DNA from: Atopsyche davidsoni
Taxonomy: Eukaryota; Arthropoda; Insecta; Trichoptera; Hydrobiosidae
DNA length: 64,000 nt
Direction of reading: 5' to 3'
Assembly (NCBI GenBank): GCA_022113835.1
Contig: JAILWY010000022.1
Span: 6,138,001-6,202,000 of the forward strand
The notes beneath the pieces were generated by a model, which ran no database searches, was not told the DNA's origin, and saw only the letters and a program-made list of their open reading frames with translations. Below, piece by piece: positions 21,801 to 35,325 of the stretch. The translations under genes and the position numbers were made by a program. The number at the start of each line of letters is the position of its first letter. Within the stretch, counting starts at the first letter, position 1.

Positions 21801-24709
21801 AAAATTTATTGTTATCAAAGCCTGAACACGGCACGAGTTCATTATATATAAGATTCACCAAAATGACAAAAAAATATTTTCAAACTGAATATAAAAATAA
21901 TAATGTATATTTTAAAAATGACTTATAACTTATATTCAACACATATTATAAAATATTCTATAATTAAATATTCATCGTACATTTAAATCTAATCCTTAGA
22001 TTCACCAAACGGATTACATTTTATTCATTAATATTTCAAGTAGATGATAAAATATGAAATTAAAACTTCCCCGTAGTCGAGAGGGTTGAAACTGGTTTAC
22101 CGAGTACGAAGAAACTCATTTTATAATGTAGTTCTAATTTCTAGAGTTTATTAGCACTCGGACCGTCGAGTCTTGTATTATATTTATTTTGATTTACTTA
22201 TTAGCCAATTGTTTTAAAATTTGTAACATAGTGTTTTAGATTTGCTGCTCTCGTTCTGAAAGTTCCCGAAGCACGTTTCCCAGAAGGCTGGCCGAAATCT
22301 TAGTTTTTCCAGTGCAATTTTTTTAGGTTTTTATAAATATTTCGTTTCATTTATGTTACAGTCTGAAAAACCAGAAATTTAACATTGAAATGTTTGGCCC
22401 ATCGGACACTTTGAAGTTACCATCGTAATTGCAACGGGGTAAATGAATTTTGATCAGATGTGTTCACTGCTACTAAAAATCAAATCGTTAATATCAAGTT
22501 GATGTTACGGTTGAGAAGTAATAATATCAACCTGATCCGATTGATAGCTCAGGTTTTATCGTCAGAAGGAACTGAGCTATTTACAGTGACTTAACGAGGG
22601 CATGTTTTCTAATGCTGTGAAGCAGAAATTAAAATATTGTTGTTGATATTTTTTTTTATTGTCTGCTATTTTTTCCAAACGTACCTCGGTTTAGCAAAAC
22701 TTAGTAAAAACAAAGAGCAGTAAATATATCAGAATCGGTTAAAAGGGCCAATGTCTTTGATAGATGTCTGTTGAATTTTTATGGATGCGTTTTAGCTTGG
22801 AGAGATTTTATCTTCATTATTATTGAATAGTGCTTGCATATATTTAGATGCCTTTCTTTATGGAGGATTAGTTACAAATTGTATAGAATCTTTTAGTTAT
22901 ACAAAATGTAAATACTATACCGTAAGAAAATAAAAGCACATTGACAACTTTACTTAAATTTCAGACAATTTACTTATTGATTTCAAGATATAAAATAATG
23001 CACTCGCAAGTGAAAAATGTCTACGATGATTTTAATTTTATTGTTGTATTTTTTTATTTACTATCTGTAATTTAATAAGTAAATAGCCTTTAAAATAATA
23101 TATTTACTATTAACAGCATTCTTCATAATCAATTTCCTTACATCCTTATCAAGTTTCATTGTATTGACAATTAATTATTGAATTAGGGAAATATTATTAA
23201 TCTCCGTGTTTATTCTGTGATATCTATTAATTCTTATTTTGAGACAATATTCTTCACTGAATTGATCTAAAAAGTGTATAAATTATGCCGTTTTCTCTAT
23301 TTCAATTTGTTAAATAACATTTTAATGTATAATTCAATGAAGATTAAAAAAATGACATTTTCACGAAGAGTACAGGCAAATAACAGTTTCAAAGTGGATT
23401 GGCTTGCTTAGGTATGTTTATTTGTGTATTATTCTTGACCTTTTTAAAATTTAATTTGATATTATATATAAGCATGTGCATACAACGGCAGTCAATAAAA
23501 TATCTTCACATTAATGATGAATGAGATAAATTCCTCGAGATAATGTGGAATGTAAGAACCGCATGATTGAAACCACTATTCCTTACTTTTCGTGTATAAT
23601 GAACAAAAATGAAAACATATAATAAACCCTAATGTTACTTTTGATTTGTAATCTTGCGTGATAACTTTATTCACATATTGTGAATTGTCAATTGAAGATG
23701 AAACGTAATATTTAAGGTGGTATGGGCAATAATGGCCGTTTTGCTTAGAATTTTAATTTTAAGTACTAATGACGATTGATACTCGATGAAGTGACATCCC
23801 GACGCTATCTATTCGATAGGCGATGAAGTGACACGTCACATAATGTCACTCCTTTCATAGTTGTCATACATTGGGGACGTGAGACCTCACCTGTTTTTGT
23901 GATTGCCAAATACCTTTCACATTTTGCATGATTCACCTAAAAAGTTCATCAATAATAGAGATTGTAAAAATGTAACAAGTTTTAGAATTGAGTTTAAATG
24001 AATAAAAAATTTTGGAACATTACAAATGCTAAGTTTTTATTATTTGATAACTTTTTTAACAGAATTAATATATTCATTTAATGTGGAAGCTCTCCGAGCG
24101 TCCGGATCCCCCGAACCGAGGTTCAACACAGTTCTTTGATGTCTTAAGAGGACCTTTTGTAAGAGTAAGTAAGAATGACTGTCACCTGAGGGATTTTGTA
24201 TTTAGTGTCTCGTAAAACGTATAAGTGCTATTATTACAGTTTTTTTAAAATACTATTACCGGCAACTCCCACATATTTTCCCCCATTCTTAATAAATATC
24301 GGTCTCAGTAAGGTTAGGTTAGAACAAATGCAATCACTGCTATTGACAATTCAATTGTAATGCATCTTATTTGTGGTAAGACATGTTGAGTCGTCATTCC
24401 GGGCTCCCTATTGCAGAAAAGATAGAAACACCAATGAAAATAATTTCATTTTATGAATTTGACATTAAATATAATCAATACACAGTTCGGATGCATATTT
24501 CTAGTGTAATAAACTTACTTTAAAAAGACAAGCATCCGGAAAAAATGTATCAAGTATATATACAACCAAATTAGTAAAATGAAATATATTTTTAATGCAA
24601 TAAAAAGAGTCTTGAAACGGAAGAAAATTGTTGATAAGACATTTTAAAGATACCATTGTACAGGGCTTTTGTGATAAATCAAAAAATTAAAATCCATATA
24701 TTTTAAATA

Positions 24710-24715
24710 TTTATT
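24710..24715 (-). other. Candidate COX4 polyadenylation signal
   Basis: TTTATT on the plus strand reads AATAAA on the COX4 strand, about 250 bases past the stop codon. Confidence 0.5.
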
Positions 24716-24961
24716 TAACAACATATTTTACAGAGCGAAGATGATCCATAGTAAAATGGAACATCATTGTGAATGCATCGCAAAACAAACCCCAGACAAT
24801 CGAAAGCTAAAATTTTGTATAAATACCGATCACAATAAAAAAAAAAAGAATTCGCTAATCCAGCCAGCGAAGAGGCAGGGGCTCGTTGAGAAGCACCCCG
24901 CACCCCACGAGTTGGTAATTTAAATTGGATGACTACGTGTGGGCGTGCTGAGGGCGAAGGC

Positions 24962-26782
24962 TTACTTCCAGCGGTTGTTTTCATAGTCCCACTTGGAGGA
25001 GAGGCCGTCAATAGGGTTGACTCTCAGGTCCAGCATCCTCTTGAGCTGCGCCTTCTGCGCGGCCTCGCTGAAGCTTTCGGGAAGAGGAGGGAGTACTGGA
25101 AAAAAAAATTACAATAATTAATTATAGAGATATTTACTTTGCAGTATTCCATTATATAAATAAAACCGAATGATTAACAAGACTACTGAAATTTTCTACT
25201 GTGACTGTGAGAACTTTTTCGTTCAAATTAGAGTTCGATGATGTTGAAATTTCATTGGTATTATGTTTTACTATCAACACAATTTTTTTTTAAATAATGG
25301 GCACTTAGAAAATAAATAAATAGGATTGTTGTGAACAACCTCGAGTCATTGAAAAAAAGTTCGTTGTGATGATTGTTGCCCTCAAAATGGTACAGAATTT
25401 GCAATTTCCGGGAATCCAGGAAATTATGCTTGATTCAGATTTTAAAACAACACAATTGCTTAAATAATTTACCTAGAATGATACCAAGAACCATTATGTT
25501 CTGGGAAAAACAAAATAGGGAAAAGTTCTTGCATAAGAGATATTAAAAAGAGGCAAAATTTCTAGATTTTATAATGGTGATATCAATGATTTAAACCAGG
25601 ATATCACCAAAGAAAACACGCAGCAGCCCTAAAAGGCATTGGAATATGGAGGAGTATTGGGATAAGATCCACCGAGGGTTATACAGGGTTAGGCGGGGGG
25701 AGGTATGGATGATTTGATCATCCATACCTCCCTGCCTAACCCTGTAGATTGCACAGACGATAATGAAGCATCTTTTATTCGGTGGCATTCATATGCCATC
25801 GATGGGTGTTTCAGGAACTTTGAAATGTTCTGTGAAGAAAAGTCTCCTAACGGCGTACGTACCGTAAAGCTTCATCAACATGTAGATCCACAGAGACAGG
25901 GAGCTCAAGATGAGGGCCAAGCCCACGCAAGATTTCCACTCGCCAGTAGGTGCCTGGAACTCGGAAAAAGTCTGGCAGAAGGAGGCACGATAAAGCGCTT
26001 TCTTCTCCTCAACAGACAAGCACCGCCAGTCACCGCACTCCTTCTGACGCAGAGCCTGAAGATGAATGTAAAGCAGATTAAGTTAGGTTATTCACACTGC
26101 TACCATGCAAAACCATGAATAGCAACACATTATGGCAACTAACTAAAAAAAAAAGCCCCCACAATGATTTCCAGGCACAGAAGGCAAATGCTAGTGTTTT
26201 TTTTTTAAATTGTCAGTTGAAGTGTAAATTGATTGCCTTTTCCTTTGTAGGCCCTCATTTTCAGATTATCTGAGTTAGATATCTCTGACTTTGGAATACA
26301 ATTAAATAATTATATCTAATCTGACAGCCCTTAAAACTGATAAGCCACACCCACTGTAAAAGTCTCCTGAAAAATTATGTAACCTTTAATATCTTAACTG
26401 GGGAGCGTGATGGTTTCTTTTTTTAATATTTAATATACATCCTTAGTAGTATGTGCTATATTGTGAAAAACAATAACTTATTTAGTGCTGTCAAATTCAG
26501 ACCTATTAAATAATCAACAATCACAATAAGCATAAAGCAAGCTTGAGTCACACATACCAGGACATCGGGCGTGTTCTCACGGAAGCGGATGGCGGGCATG
26601 GGGAAATCGTGGCGATCCACATAGCCGGGCTGGCCGTTCATTCCGTAACCCACTATTTCACGGTTACCGATGCGGGAGTGAACTGAGGGTCCGGCAACGC
26701 TGCTATAAGCAGCCATGCTCGGCATGTTAGCCGGCACCCGCACCATGTCCAGGAAACTTTTCGTTAGGATGCGACCAGCCAT
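24962..26782 (-). CDS. COX4: Cytochrome c oxidase subunit 4, mitochondrial precursor
   Basis: Three coding exons on the minus strand (26558-26782, 25863-26055, 24962-25095) give 183 residues and TAA, the usual length of insect COX4. Phases are 0 then 1, with donors GTATGT and GTACGT. COX4 is a nuclear-encoded single-span subunit of complex IV in the inner mitochondrial membrane. Exon 1 has a basic, Ser-rich presequence of about 30 residues and then the conserved IGNREIVGYGMNG and YVDRHDFPMPAIRF. Exon 2 has LSVEEKKALYRASFCQTF, APTGEWK and the hydrophobic span (LALILSSLSLWIYML). Exon 3 has QLKRMLDLRVNPIDGLSSKW and the conserved C-terminus WDYENNRWK. The start ATG at 26782 follows a spliced 7-nt leader piece. 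A reverse-strand AATAAA at 24710-24715 is a plausible polyadenylation signal. No defect is seen. Confidence 0.96.
25682..25746. repeat. Near-perfect inverted repeat (hairpin) in COX4 intron 2
   Basis: The arms TACAGGGTTAGGC...GGTATGGATGAT and their reverse complement flank a 3-base TTG centre. They differ by one substitution and a two-G length difference in the G run. About 30 bp per arm. It could be a foldback element remnant or a recent palindromic rearrangement. Confidence 0.8.
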
Positions 26783-27967
26783 TCTGGTGCTGGAAGATAA
26801 ATTATGATTAACAATCTCGAAAACAAAAAAAATGCACTCAAAAGATATATGCTTTTTTTATCTCTTGAGAAATAATACAAGGTACCGAACACTGGTAAAA
26901 TTTAAATATAAACATGGCCACGATGACATTAAATGATGAAAAATGTATGGTTTTGGCTAAAATTAAATATTGTTTTTTTTAAATATTTTTGATGTTTATT
27001 ATTTGAGTGGGAGACATCCAAGCTCACATAATCTGAGTGAGGAATATATAACCGCATTATAATGAAAGAATAAAAGGCAACAAGGGTTCCTCATTAACTC
27101 TCTTTCCCTAATGATTTGTCTTCAACAAAGGCAGACTACCAGAATCCTGGCTGAAATGTTAGAATGTTTCTGGTTCCAGATAAATTAAAAACAAATATAG
27201 AGGTTGTTAAATAAGCAGGAGTCTTGGAAAATACCTGAATACAAACTAAAGGGTTTTTTTATTTTCATAGTATTTTTTTAGGATAAATAAATGTGAAAAT
27301 ATAAAAAAATAAGTAGAATTATTTTAGACAGTTGCATTTGTAATTGATTTTTTTGATTGATCGATTATCGATTGTCTCTCCGTTGCTTAAAAATAAAATT
27401 AGCTACATAAGAAGAAAAAAAAATTATATTTATAAGAATTATTGATAATATCGGATTTATACGCAGATAAAAGGTGACATATTCTAGCGATGTAAAGGGA
27501 TTTATAAGAATTGGCAACATGAGAATTTAATTCATTCATTCATATTCAGAATTTAAAAAGATTTCCCGAGCAAGAAAATAAATTCAGGGAAAGTTGTAAA
27601 AATATGGGAGAAGACTGGACAAACTACATCGGATATATTATGTAACATATCCTGATAGAAAATATAAACATTGAAAGAATCGCAAATATTGATTAATCAC
27701 TTAGAGAATAAATTGTACATAACTGATTTCTAATATTTCTCTGAAAAAGGATAAACAAATATGAATATTATTATAGAAAACCTGACCTAAGCCGTGTTAT
27801 CTAACATGGATCGTAACGTCAAAGCGGACAATTGAAAAGATAATAAATTAAAAATACCAAAGAATAAAACCTTGAAAACGATATAAATTTGCAAATTTTT
27901 GTTGCAACTAGGAAGATATGTATCGAAATAACACGCCATCACTTAATAAAACATAGTTTTCACGTAC

Positions 27968-28070
27968 CTTCAAAATTTGCAAATGTTCTAGAGATGGCCG
28001 ACCGGGTGTTCGCGACAGTTCCCTCTGCCTTGCTCGCGAAAGCCGCAGTGGACATGTGAGCGTTTATGGC
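27968..28070 (-). other. Probable 5'-UTR exon of COX4
   Basis: This locally GC-richer stretch ends with a GTACGTG donor (27961-27967 on the minus strand). It would splice to the acceptor at 26790-26791, leaving a 7-nt leader (26783-26789) before the ATG. A leader intron upstream of the coding exons is common for nuclear OXPHOS genes. The upper boundary at about 28070 is only an estimate and no core promoter motif was recognised. Confidence 0.45.
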
Positions 28071-30135
28071 TGTACAATCAAATTATTTTTATGAAAAATA
28101 AACGGTATTCGCCTGAGAATTAGTAAAAAATATATATATTACTGAATTTATTAAATATGTCCGAAGCATCGAGTAATACTGTCGAAACAAAAATACAATT
28201 TAGTGGATTTTATTTTAATTTTATCGCTAACTAGAAGCGATTTAAGCTTTCGTGATGGACAACGGAGGTGATGGCCGAAGCTAAAGCAACTTTCCTAAAA
28301 TTAAAATCTTCTACTGGCCGCCGAGTTCGTGAGTCTGCACTCATAAACAAACTGGAAAGCGCAATTAAAAATCGTATTTTATTTAAACAGTTTTATTGAG
28401 TAAAAAGCGATGTATCGATGGAAATAAACAAATGCAATACATAAAAAAAAAAAATTTACCAAACCCTCCACTCAAAAATGACGAGTATTTTTCAATTGTG
28501 CTAAAGGCCGGTATTTTGTTTACTACCAACAAAGATACAAAGTAGGTATAAAAATTTACTTTTTTTTATTAACTACTAGTTTTTATCTTAATTTTTCTGC
28601 TTTTTTCTAACACTGTTTTCTGTTTGTTTGTTTTTGCACTTTTATGGACGATAAAGCACTGAAAACTCTTCTATTACCTGAAATTATATTAATAAAGAAT
28701 TGTTTTTCTTTTTACATTGAAAGCGATTCAATAAATTACATAAAATTTATATTTTGTTTGCGCATTTTTTATAGAACTAAAAATAAAGAATAAAGTATTG
28801 TCGGTTAGCCTAGCATTTAACATTGTTTATTAATACATACAAAAAGAAAGACTTTTTGATTACTAAATATGGATTAATAAAAGTATAGGGTAAAAGTAAA
28901 AGAAGTCAACTACAATTTCGATTTCTATGAATAATTAATTTTTAAAGAACCACTTAAAAGTTTTTGTTGGAAACTCAATTATTATTTTATATTCAATGAC
29001 TTACTTTTCATAATTTTAACTGCAAATGTTTTACAAATAGTTTGACTTGTTTGACTCTAACTTTGACTCTTGATCGATAGATTCTCGGTATCCTGAAGGT
29101 TGAATCCCAAGCTGATGCTATTGGGATCATGTTTGTTTAAATTTGATATTGAACAATTTGTATTGACATAACATGTGTTAAAATAAAAATATATTAAGAT
29201 AGTCAAATTTTCAATTTTACACTAGTAATATTTTCATGGTATTCAATATAATTAAAACTCTTTGATTGACCAATAGAGTTCTACAGCAATTCTGGTTTGG
29301 TAAGTGATAATTGTGTTTATACTCTCGTGAGTTAGTGGGTAGCGTAGCCAGCATCTAATGCAAAGCATTTGCCATATTTTAGAAGTCAATTTCAAATTTA
29401 TGATATAAAAAAATATTATTTTAAATTATGTAGAAGATGTACAACCTATATGTTGAATTAATGAAAATTAGTAGATTAACCAGAGTGGGGGATTCGCATC
29501 AGATGAAGGGTCTAAAGAATCTCACGTGGGTTGATTGTATGGGAACTGCTATGGTCTGGATAAGTCACGTAGGAAGGCAGGGGCATCAGACACAGGATGA
29601 TGGCAGAAGCTCGAAAAAAAGAAAAGCAAACCCACTCAAGGTAAAGCTCTATTTCTCTATTAGATCAAATATTCAAAAATAGTTTGTTGCATCTAGTTTC
29701 AAAACACAGAATAATTAAAAATCTTACAATAAATATCATTAATGTAAAAATTCAAAGCATAGCTGGCAATTCTTAGTGATAAATTGTATTTTTAGAGTTG
29801 AAAAATTCAGTGTTTCACGAGTCGAACCTGAGAACGCTCAGCAACTCGAGAATTTGTTTACTCACTATGACAATAGAATTTTGTGTGCTTAGTAGGTATG
29901 TATTAGATCATAATAATATTCCTCGCATCAAGCTTTCTATTTTCATTCTTCATCTTCATTTACAGCTTTTAAAACTGCCACATAAGAAAACGATGCTTTT
30001 AGAACCTGAAACAAACAATCCAATTATTTTATATTTCAAAAAAAGGTATATCAACAGTGAATGGGTTTAATCAAAAATTGTTAAAGCAATGCTTTTACGG
30101 TGAAGGAATAATCTTAACTGAGGTAAATAACTGCA
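28071..30135. other. Spacer between COX4 and the odorant receptor, no gene recognised
   Basis: AT-rich. Only one open frame (29437-29682, plus) exceeds 75 codons. It has Lys/Arg-rich composition at its end and no recognised domain. The end of the receptor transcript should lie here. Confidence 0.5.
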
Positions 30136-30225
30136 CTAGTATTTAAGAGAAGTAGGTCGCAAGGGAAGAAGCAAGGAGGCAAGCAGTTCAAAGGCTAAGA
30201 TTGTTGGGTAGAAGGAAATCACTTC
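30136..30225 (-). CDS. Candidate terminal exon of the odorant receptor
   Basis: The acceptor TATTTATAG is followed by 29 open codons and TAG, in the phase (0) required by the GTAAGT donor at 30434. The encoded tail begins EVISFYPTILAF, only loosely like the usual S-Y-S-x-x-T-L-L tail. Intron length would be about 210 bases. It may be coincidental. Confidence 0.3.
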   Translation of the reverse strand, partial: EVISFYPTILAFELLASLLLPLRPTSLKY

Positions 30226-30434
30226 CTATAAATATAGAGACTATTTACTATTTAAACAGAACTGGAAAAACTTATTTCTTCAATCTTTATTCAAGCCCTA
30301 GATTCCACGGTCAGCAGTTAATATGTTTCAGTGGCTAACTGAATAACAAGGCGGCAATAGAACCTTACTAAAAGGTTAAGTGATTAAATGTGTGAACATT
30401 TAGTAGCCTATAAGAGAAGGTAGCATTTACTTAC

Positions 30435-33400
30435 TGCAATGAAGTTTTCAAGGTTCAATGTATAAAAGTAGCCTCCCGTGAGGAGCACAGGTTCCTGGGC
30501 GCGGGCTATTAGAAGCAGCAGCAGGCGGCGCACACGCGGTCTCAGTGTGTACCATTGCCATCCCAGCGCTGCTCCAGCCACAGCCTCGCTCTCAAAACCA
30601 TCAAGCGCTATGTTATGCCAATGTCAAGTGCTACCCTATTTATCTATCTATATTCTATCTTTAGCAGAACAGTAATTCTATATATTGTAAAATGTTTGAG
30701 AGATCATATTGTCAGTGGGATGTGGTATTTACAATGCCATAAACATGTTAAAATAAGTATAACTTAGTTCACATATATTGTATAGTTTTCTTATGTTTGA
30801 TGTATTATAAACTTAATCAAGAATGTGTGTATTGATTTAAGATAGATACCCTTAAAGTAATCTCATTCCCAAAGAAACAGATTATAAATATGTCCCATAA
30901 AGTCATTAGGGTATATTCAACTGCAGGCAATCGGATTTCCTGAAAGAAAAAAAATTGTGCCAAATGTTTAAATATAATAATAACGAGATTAAATCCCAAG
31001 TTCAGGAAGACTGATTATATCAAGCAGCTATCAAACCTGATACCAAGCAGCCAAATACATCGCATGTATTGCATAAAACGTTATTATCATTGACAAATTG
31101 TAATTGCAATTAGTTTATTAAATTAATCCATATTTTAAAATTTCTATTTCTGTTGGGTAGTGAAGCTATTATATCTAAATCTATAATTTAAGTAATTATT
31201 TAAAATTAAAATTGAATTCAATTTCTATGTTTTTCTCCAATAAGGTCCTCGATGCTCGGGTATCCAAGCTTCAGTTGTTATAGATCTATCAGTAAATAAG
31301 AAATATTCTCACCACATTAAGAGTGTATATCAAAATGCAGCTGACAGTGGTGAGCTCCAGCATCTTCAGAAAACAGATGCGGCTGTTGAAGGCTTGCAGG
31401 CACTTGACCAGCTTCACTAAGTCCTGATGATGCTTCAGGCAAGCCTTGATTGCCGCCACAGTCTCCTCTTCGTAATCGCCACGTGGAACTATAAATTTAG
31501 TGTACTAGTTGTACTTCGCTTCGTTGCAAGTTTGTTTGCATTGTGAATGGCCATCTCTATTTTCTCGGGAAATAGCAAAAGAAAATTTTAACTTTAATTT
31601 TATTTAAACTTTTCGAGAAAAAGAGGGATTTGATTTAAATAAGAGAATTCCACCGAGTACTTTCTGTCAATAATATTGAATGTAATTATTTGTTTTTGAT
31701 GATACCTTTTTGTAACACATTTTAAAATAGGTTTTGTGAATATTGCCCTAAAGCTATGCACAAAAGTCATTATGTTCTGGCAAAAATAAAGCAGGGAAAA
31801 GTTCTCCCAAAGATTACACATTATTTAAAATAACAAAAAATAATATTTAAGGATGATTTTATAAGTCATTTATAATTAAAGACTCCAGAGTATATTCTAG
31901 CAATACACATATCTACCTAGACTATTAGAGTGTTGAGCATTTTGTTGTGTTTTCTCTTGCTTTATAAATCCTAGATCATATTGGAGAGCAAGTTGTTCGT
32001 CCATGATAACAGCTTCTCTGTAGAAATATTGGTTTTGCTCATCTTCAACCAAAGTGCAGCGATTACCTCCCTCTGCATCGTACCTGAAGAATAGTCATAA
32101 AAAATATTAAGATAGCTCAGTGGCATTCAATGCACGTGGCCATGCAGTACATGCATTAGAATAAATAAACAAAAAAATAATAATAATAGTGTTATAAATA
32201 AGAAGCAATCATGTAACATGTAATTTAATGACAAAATTTTCCATGACCGTGATGATTTTATTTTTATTGTTATGAGAAAAACACTTTTCGAAATAAATAA
32301 ATGTTTTATATATATATATATCAAACCTCCTTCACTCAAATGGTACAGTGCAATAAGATTTTCAATATAGCGAATATGACAAAATTTCTAAGCTCAAAAG
32401 AAATGAGTATTCTTTGGTGTAGGTTTTCTGGTGTACAATAAGGCAAACGACGGGGTCATACAATACCGGACCCAGACACGGAGGCCTCTGAATACTTTCC
32501 ATTGGTAGTCTTCCTACCTCTTAAATATTCCAAGACAAATGGAAGAAAAAAAAACAGAATAGCACAGTTACAATATTCAAAAAAGTTTTTGCACTTTTCC
32601 TGAAAATATATATTAAGTTTTATTCACCCTGAAAGTCGAAGAAGATCTTCAACAGGATGACCAGCTTCAAGAAGAGCAGTGAAACGGATATTTCGAAGAC
32701 TGCAGCAAACAATATCAAACTGGCCGCAAATCAAAATGCCCAGAGTCATCATGAATATGTCTTAAAATAAATTTGTTATTTTAATTTAAAGCTTACAATA
32801 TGTTTTGGGGTAAAGCTTAAATTGAATTTGGCAACTGTAATATTGTTTTATACAAGGCAAATGCATTCTCAATGTCTGACTAAAAAAATGACAATAGTCT
32901 CGTGTTATATATATATATCTATAAAGTCATTCAGAACTCATCGATTACCTTTTCCAATTTTAAGTATATTATCTGGTAAAACAACGTTAACCTGTATTTG
33001 CAGAAGAAATGAAAACTTTTGCTGTAAAAAAATTTCTGCATGACATGCTTTGGACCCAACCAAAAAACATTTAAAATGTTGCAAACATGGTAACAATACT
33101 TTGTCGGGAGATAGTTAATCTAAAATAGTTTTGATCTAATAATTAAAATTTTTCTCGTGCAATTAATCAACCCACCAAACCAGGGCAAGTTGAGATTATC
33201 TCTTTACTATATTACCAATATTTTTTTCAATATCGGTGTTTATCAAATAAAAATATACAAAATCAAGGTGTTTTTTTAGATTGGCTAGGAATATGTTTTG
33301 CTTTGTTAGATTATGTTGACATTGTCCAGAGGAAGTGAGTAGACAAAAAAGTCCAGGCGTAACGTGGCGCTCCATGACTCCAAGAAATCAGTTTTGTTTC

Positions 33401-35274
33401 ACTCTGATGCTGCATGGAGAATAATGACAAGTTACCGTAATTGGCGAAGGTCAAGGCAAGAATGTATTGGGCGAAGGCTTGAATGAGGTAGGCCAATTCA
33501 TAATATGGAGATTGCTGCACGTCTATTGGATACCACATGTTTATCGGTAGCACACGAGAGTCGTCATCTGGAAATGATATAAAATTAAATATAGTATATT
33601 ATATATCGTCTATATCTTTTTCATGTGCGAATCAATTAAATTCAATAAATTTGGAAAAACTCTATAAATCGTTATGGATAAAAAACCCAGATCACAATAA
33701 TTCTTTTATACAATACTGATTGTTACAAGACTGAAAAGGCAAATTTTTCGTTTTGTCTGAAGATTTTTAAAAAATTATCCAGCAATGATTTATGAATATT
33801 TTATCCACAATGGATTGGAAGATGTCATAAGTGAGCTCTAGCACAAAATTCACGAGAGTTCTAATAGGGGATCTTGCGGTTATTAATCCTTTCAAACGGC
33901 TTTGTCGTGACAACAATCTTTCCATCTGAGGCCACTAAGGCAGATTTGTCGAGCGGTGCACATACTGTGATCCCAGAGGATACATGTCCCATTTTTATAA
34001 TTATTTCAGTGAACTAGATAGCAGTGGTCAGATGGAGTTGATCGGAGCACATTCATGTAACATCAGGTGACCAATTGCTTACAAATGACAAACTATTCTA
34101 AATAATACACGGTTACCTGGTGTAATAGGTGGTTTGATGGTCCAGTGTAAGGTCGTCACAATGGACATAATGACGAATCCGGCGCCCCATAAGCGGCTGC
34201 GCCGATGGCAGACGTGCATATCCAGCCTCGTGATGCCCGGAGCAGACCGGTACTTGAAGGTGTGATTGATTAAGCGGAACAGACGCAGCAGTTCTTTACG
34301 GTACACCTAAAGTTAATTAGTGTTAGAGAGACAGTGCTATAAAGATAAGCACTTTTAACTCATTCCTACTTTCCTTCCCGTTGAGCTGTGTAACCAAGTT
34401 ATTGATAGAAGAACTTTACCTTCTAGGAAACGCATCAAAAAACAAAAGATTAAAATAGGCTTTGATATACACAGGGAAATCATAAAAAGCCTCCATTAGA
34501 GAATTTCTCTACAGGTCATTGAACTGAAAAAAATACGTAGAACTCATCACTTTACCCGGACTCAAAACCAGGGATTTTGTGGTCGCTATGCAAGTGGCGT
34601 ACCTAGATGAAGGCAATAGAAGCTGTCCGGTCTGCTTTGGGCAGCACATATTTTGGAGTGGCATTTTAAAAATATTTTTGTCTAAATTATATTCATGTAA
34701 AAATAAACAATTAAATAATGTTGTAATTAACAATTATAATAAGTATAAAATTTCACAAAAATGCAAGCCGACCCCTGAATATAAATATGGTGGCAAATCG
34801 GGGACCGTGGCAAAATGGTGGCAAAATCTGTACTTATCGTTATAGATCGCTTATCGTTATTAAACTAAACCAGAACTTCAGAGCTTGGTATCGGGGCATT
34901 CAATCACTTACCCAAAAATACAGTAGAAATGAAAAAGACATTAAATATAGGAGGTTGGCAATCATGTTGAATATCATCGTAAAAGTGTATCCCTCGAAGT
35001 TGACAACAATAAATATATATGAGCCAAGACATGTGTAGAAAATTATGGAGTTGACGAGAATCATGTAACACCAATTTAACACATGCAAATAGTTTTTTCC
35101 TTCACAGTCTGCAAAAATTGGCAACATTGAAATAGACCTTAAAGAAAACATCAGCCATGCGCAATAGTTAAAACTTTCATCCACTTCCAGGACTTTTTCG
35201 TTTTCATTTAATTGAAGTTTTTGCAAAATAATATCTTTACAGCGTTTAAGCTTAGTAAATGCAAGAGAAGGCAT
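30435..35274 (-). CDS. Insect odorant receptor (7tm_6 family), 3' end uncertain
   Basis: Eight minus-strand exons join in frame: 34912-35274, 34117-34306, 33436-33567, 32628-32760, 31917-32083, 31313-31488, 30850-30939, 30435-30590, giving 469 residues. Insect odorant receptors are seven-span membrane proteins with inverted topology that work with the co-receptor Orco. Seen here: RVLPINMWYPIDVQQSPYYE after the second span, ICGQFDIVCCSLRNIR in span 4, FFGNEITLR near span 6, and the C-terminal WY(T)LRP..R.LL, TGGYFYTLNLENF. Hydrophobic spans are evident in exons 1, 2, 3, 4 and 6. The ATG at 35274 is the first in-frame one, since the upstream codon of this open frame is TTG. An acceptor near 35324 suggests a spliced 5' UTR. 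The usual short final exon with an S-Y-S/T-like motif was not found with confidence. A candidate is 30136-30225 (29 residues, phase 0, good acceptor). The loop before span 5 (exon 5) is long and hydrophilic. The protein is not Orco: its C-terminal signature is absent. Confidence 0.88.
31650..31682 (-). repeat. Short R4-like fragment in an odorant receptor intron
   Basis: GAATTCCACCGAGTACTTTC followed by TGTCAATAATATTGAA, matching the end of R4 at 54720-54765. Confidence 0.5.
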
Positions 35275-35325
35275 TTTTGATTTGGTGTTGAAATTGTATG
35301 CCAACGTTGATCAGTGCGCTGCCTG

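Larger units (their letters stand above)
15148..24709. other. AT-rich intergenic region, no gene recognised
   Basis: About 9.5 kb between the omega-like gene and COX4. Open frames are under about 75 codons and none has a recognisable domain. It contains a short tandem run of TATCGTATAT-like units near 17281-17325, the duplicated segment at 18632-18836, and one GGTTAGGTTAG run near 24309. Part of it could be 3' UTR of the peptidase gene. Nothing else is supported. Confidence 0.6.

Noticed and set aside
25705..26118. 137-codon plus-strand open frame
   Set aside because: Antisense to COX4 exon 2 and its flanks.
29437..29682. 81-codon plus-strand open frame with a basic end
   Set aside because: No motif, no splice context; possibly repeat debris.
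30341..30360. Alternative last exon of the odorant receptor after TTGTTATTCAG
   Set aside because: It would add only six residues before a stop and lacks the usual tail motif.
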